Assembly (NCBI RefSeq): GCF_014641075.1
Contig: NZ_BMHP01000003.1
Coordinates: forward strand, 1,178,001-1,242,000
Length of the DNA stretch: 64,000 bases
Source: Paenibacillus nasutitermitis
Lineage (GTDB): Bacteria > Bacillota > Bacilli > Paenibacillales > Paenibacillaceae
Direction: 5' to 3'
Shown: piece by piece, positions 62,901 through 64,000 of the stretch
How the letters are laid out: every line of letters starts with the position of its first letter
How positions within the stretch are numbered: position 1 is the stretch's first letter
Program-made: the position numbers and the translations under genes
Notes under the pieces: generated by a model
Told to the model about the DNA's origin: nothing
Seen by the model: the letters and a program-made list of their open reading frames with translations, nothing else
Databases searched by the model: none

Positions 62901-64000
62901 GACTTTATTGCCGTCAAAGGCTGCCGGAACGAGAAACGATTTCTGGTAGGCATTCTCGATATTGCGGTCCGGGAACCAGTCTCCCCCTTGCGGCCCGCGG
63001 ATATCAAATCCGAGCACCTCAAGATTGGCAGGGACAATGACGTCAGACCAGGAATTCGTATTCAAGCCTTCTTTCCAGAAGCCTTGCTCCGGACTTTGTT
63101 TAAACTTCCACGTTCCGTCCAGGCTGACGATCGGTTCGGATACGCCTTTCACCGTGGAAGGAAGCGGTACAATAACGGGTCTGGGCCAGCCGTTCGTTTC
63201 CGGACCGACCGGCACGGCCGGCATCGGCTCGTTCGGAGCCCCCCAGATGTTAAGCTCGCTTATACCTGCTTTGGTGCCAGGCTCCATTCCTGTAACGGTG
63301 ACGCGCACATAACGTCTTGCCGTCTCAAGAAACCTGTCTCTTCTTACCTGTTGACGCCCTACAGCGTCGGTCCGGTCCGCTGCCAAATACCAGTGAAGAG
63401 CATCGGAGGACACTTCCACTTTGTACTTGTAATTCTTGGCTTCATTCCAGGTGATCTGGGTTCCGGTTAGTTCATAGTCGCCTCCCAGGTCAATCTGCAG
63501 CCAATTGCCTGCTTCTGCATTGCCTGCTACCCATGCGCTGGATGTCTCTCCGTCAACCGCATTTGCAGGCGGTTTGGAAGCTTCCGAGGAAGAGGCGGCA
63601 GCCGTTTTATTCAACGCCACATTCGTCTCATCGCGAAGGATGAAGTATGGGATCGTCATGGTTTCACTCGCCTTTGTCCCATCAGAAACATAAGCCCGAA
63701 TCTCGGTGTCCTCCGCAATTATAATTGGATCCGTATACGGAAGCTTGCCCGGCGATGTTTGCGGATCGGTTCCGTCAAGCGTATAGGCTATAGCAGCGCC
63801 CTGCATGCTGCTGGCTAGCGTCACGGCAGTTCCCTGCTCGACATCGCCGCCTGGAGGCGTGGCCGACAGCGGAACAATCTTGTAGACGAACGACCGGACC
63901 TCGCTATTCTCTTTGCCCTCCAGTTCGGCATAGGCCTGCAGCTTCACTTCAGTTCCAATCGCGATGCTATGAAGGACGATAGGACCTTCATAAGTAGCCT
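59955..64000 (-). CDS. Multidomain secreted GH2 beta-galactosidase-like enzyme (5' end outside window)
   Basis: More than 1348 residues; the frame stays open to the window edge, so the true start and signal peptide are outside. Domains in order: a chitobiase-C-like repeat (TLDGTDPQTSP, IRAYVSDGTKASE), an F5/8 type C (discoidin) carbohydrate-binding module, then the GH2 sugar-binding, immunoglobulin-like and TIM-barrel domains (catalytic acid/base Glu in SIGNESAWG near 656; nucleophile Glu in DEYAHD near 717, counted from 63947), a C-terminal beta domain, and an NPCBM module (HAQSEISYAIGGKGFKRFTA). It probably attacks galactosides in plant or mucin glycans outside the cell. It lies directly upstream of the Cache/AraC regulator on the same strand. 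Confidence 0.93.
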   Translation of the reverse strand, partial: ATYEGPIVLHSIAIGTEVKLQAYAELEGKENSEVRSFVYKIVPLSATPPGGDVEQGTAVTLASSMQGAAIAYTLDGTDPQTSPGKLPYTDPIIIAEDTEIRAYVSDGTKASETMTIPYFILRDETNVALNKTAAASSSEASKPPANAVDGETSSAWVAGNAEAGNWLQIDLGGDYELTGTQITWNEAKNYKYKVEVSSDALHWYLAADRTDAVGRQQVRRDRFLETARRYVRVTVTGMEPGTKAGISELNIWGAPNEPMPAVPVGPETNGWPRPVIVPLPSTVKGVSEPIVSLDGTWKFKQSPEQGFWKEGLNTNSWSDVIVPANLEVLGFDIRGPQGGDWFPDRNIENAYQKSFLVPAAFDGNKVMLRFEAAFSYTRVWVNGHLVRQHRGGFTTFDADITDYVVPGETAVITVGLTAETGFVEYQHVRGLVGQVKLFALPNEHVTRLHTNTEFDATYTDATLSVTVGMELGEANQADVELTLTDPDGKPVSIQPSVISLSKGTPEVAVNIPVIKPAKWDAEHPRLYTLKATTKVNGAAGETVVRKVGFRSIKIEGNKMLVNGKEVKLRGVNWHQSSPLIGIAADPQHDRESLIKLKEANVNYIRAAHWPQYEYVLDIADELGFYVEQENSVMFVSDSRASDPKYLNNYMGQLSETIEKDRSHPSIAIWSIGNESAWGSNLTASHDYVKAIDPTRPVKFSWGFNAPAGYTDVFSTHYTPYGHTFGTHDKPELYDEYAHDYTYYGDWMDVDPAYRDFYGVAINRLWNDLYETPGVLGGAIWHSRDLRFYGPDGIWQGFVVSWGIIDEWNREKPEYWNVKKGYSPVRIYAEALPNPGSNKPLTIPIENRYNHTNLNEVTIEWSVGKEKGTIKGPSVQPMSKGQFTLPSRKWKDGDSIRLKIKRNDGTVANPLVDEYVLTIGQKTVEAWEVKGTAPKVDDQGNEIKVSGKDFNLIFNKTTGMIRKGDFEGKTVITGGPYLDMGYTSKLDPWVLSAISHTRTDQEAVITISGKYGQTGVTFKVSVDGKGLITTTYTITNPPSVYDAVGVSYDAAAGADRITWDRDGTWSYYPDNQLGRNTGTAYKNRAGGVDEYGVKPAWSWIEDERSGLGTTDFRSSKTNFYYASLINGTTGNRITAQGDGTGSVKASLNADGSVRFSIRSNWSHPAGFPGWVEANPVQKPIVVSSGYTGTVRMKMTDRDSFDFKYADAPVYVSDLEWSSATTGWGRVKKDLSVGGNVLTVFDGKGSLSYDKGIGTHAQSEISYAIGGKGFKRFTATVGVDQENSGGSVIFQVWADGVKLFDSGVMNNRTPAKPVEVNLSGRSQLKLVALDAGDGQDDDHADWADAKLLK

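Overview
The window looks like a chromosomal stretch of a Gram-positive, spore-former-type bacterium close to Paenibacillus. This is inferred from moderate GC (a little above 50% by eye), strong GGAGG-type ribosome binding sites, many sugar-responsive AraC regulators (two of them large membrane-bound Cache/AraC proteins), an S-layer-homology protein, a fused CydDC exporter, a carbohydrate ABC operon, glycoside hydrolases, and ytr/yxl-like small regulators. No rRNA, tRNA, CRISPR array or prophage was seen. The window begins inside a GntR regulator and ends inside a giant GH2 enzyme.

Layout. 1-9.9 kb: GntR regulator with its palindromic operator, an EmrB/QacA-type exporter, a decayed LacI regulator next to an amidase, a clan-D alpha-galactosidase-like enzyme divergent from its AraC regulator, and a membrane GGDEF-EAL c-di-GMP protein. 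10-12.2 kb: a PhyH-type dioxygenase plus small partner, divergent from an AraC regulator. 12.4-20.6 kb: a sugar utilisation unit on the minus strand, made of a Cache/AraC sensor-regulator, a solute-binding lipoprotein, two permeases, a Gfo/Idh oxidoreductase and an aldose epimerase. It carries an intercistronic hairpin and a cluster of roughly 60-bp repeats. 21.4-23.9 kb: an ArsR-type regulator with a PLDc_N small membrane protein, an ABC ATPase and a permease (yxlEFG-like), with a perfect operator-like inverted repeat over the promoter. 24.8-26.7 kb: a Cdc48-like AAA+ ATPase coupled to a membrane-anchored TPR protein. 28.8-35.2 kb: cydA-cydB-cydDC for the bd oxidase, preceded by a TGTGA-N6-TCACA box.

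35.6-50.7 kb is a mosaic of single-gene and housekeeping-accessory functions: universal stress protein, M15 peptidase, aminoglycoside nucleotidyltransferase-like protein, three VOC proteins across the wider region, an epimerase, an SPFH protein overlapping a frameshifted NAD-kinase-like gene, a sialate-O-acetylesterase with AraC regulator, a stand-alone GHKL ATPase, an aldo/keto reductase, acetyltransferases, and an uncharacterised His/Asp-rich polytopic membrane protein. 41.4-42.7 kb is a scar holding a gene fragment, an AT-rich lipoprotein and IS3 transposase debris. 50.7-64 kb holds an MFS exporter with a divergent LysR regulator, a 1252-residue S-layer protein with nine 62-residue repeats, a second Cache/AraC regulator, and the multidomain GH2 enzyme it probably controls.

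The most interesting candidates for undescribed systems are the AAA+/TPR-membrane pair (24.8-26.7 kb), the SPFH/NAD-kinase-like pair with its clustered operator-like palindromes (39.2-41.4 kb), and the membrane protein at 49.7 kb with intramembrane His/Asp/Glu motifs. None can be assigned a function from sequence alone.
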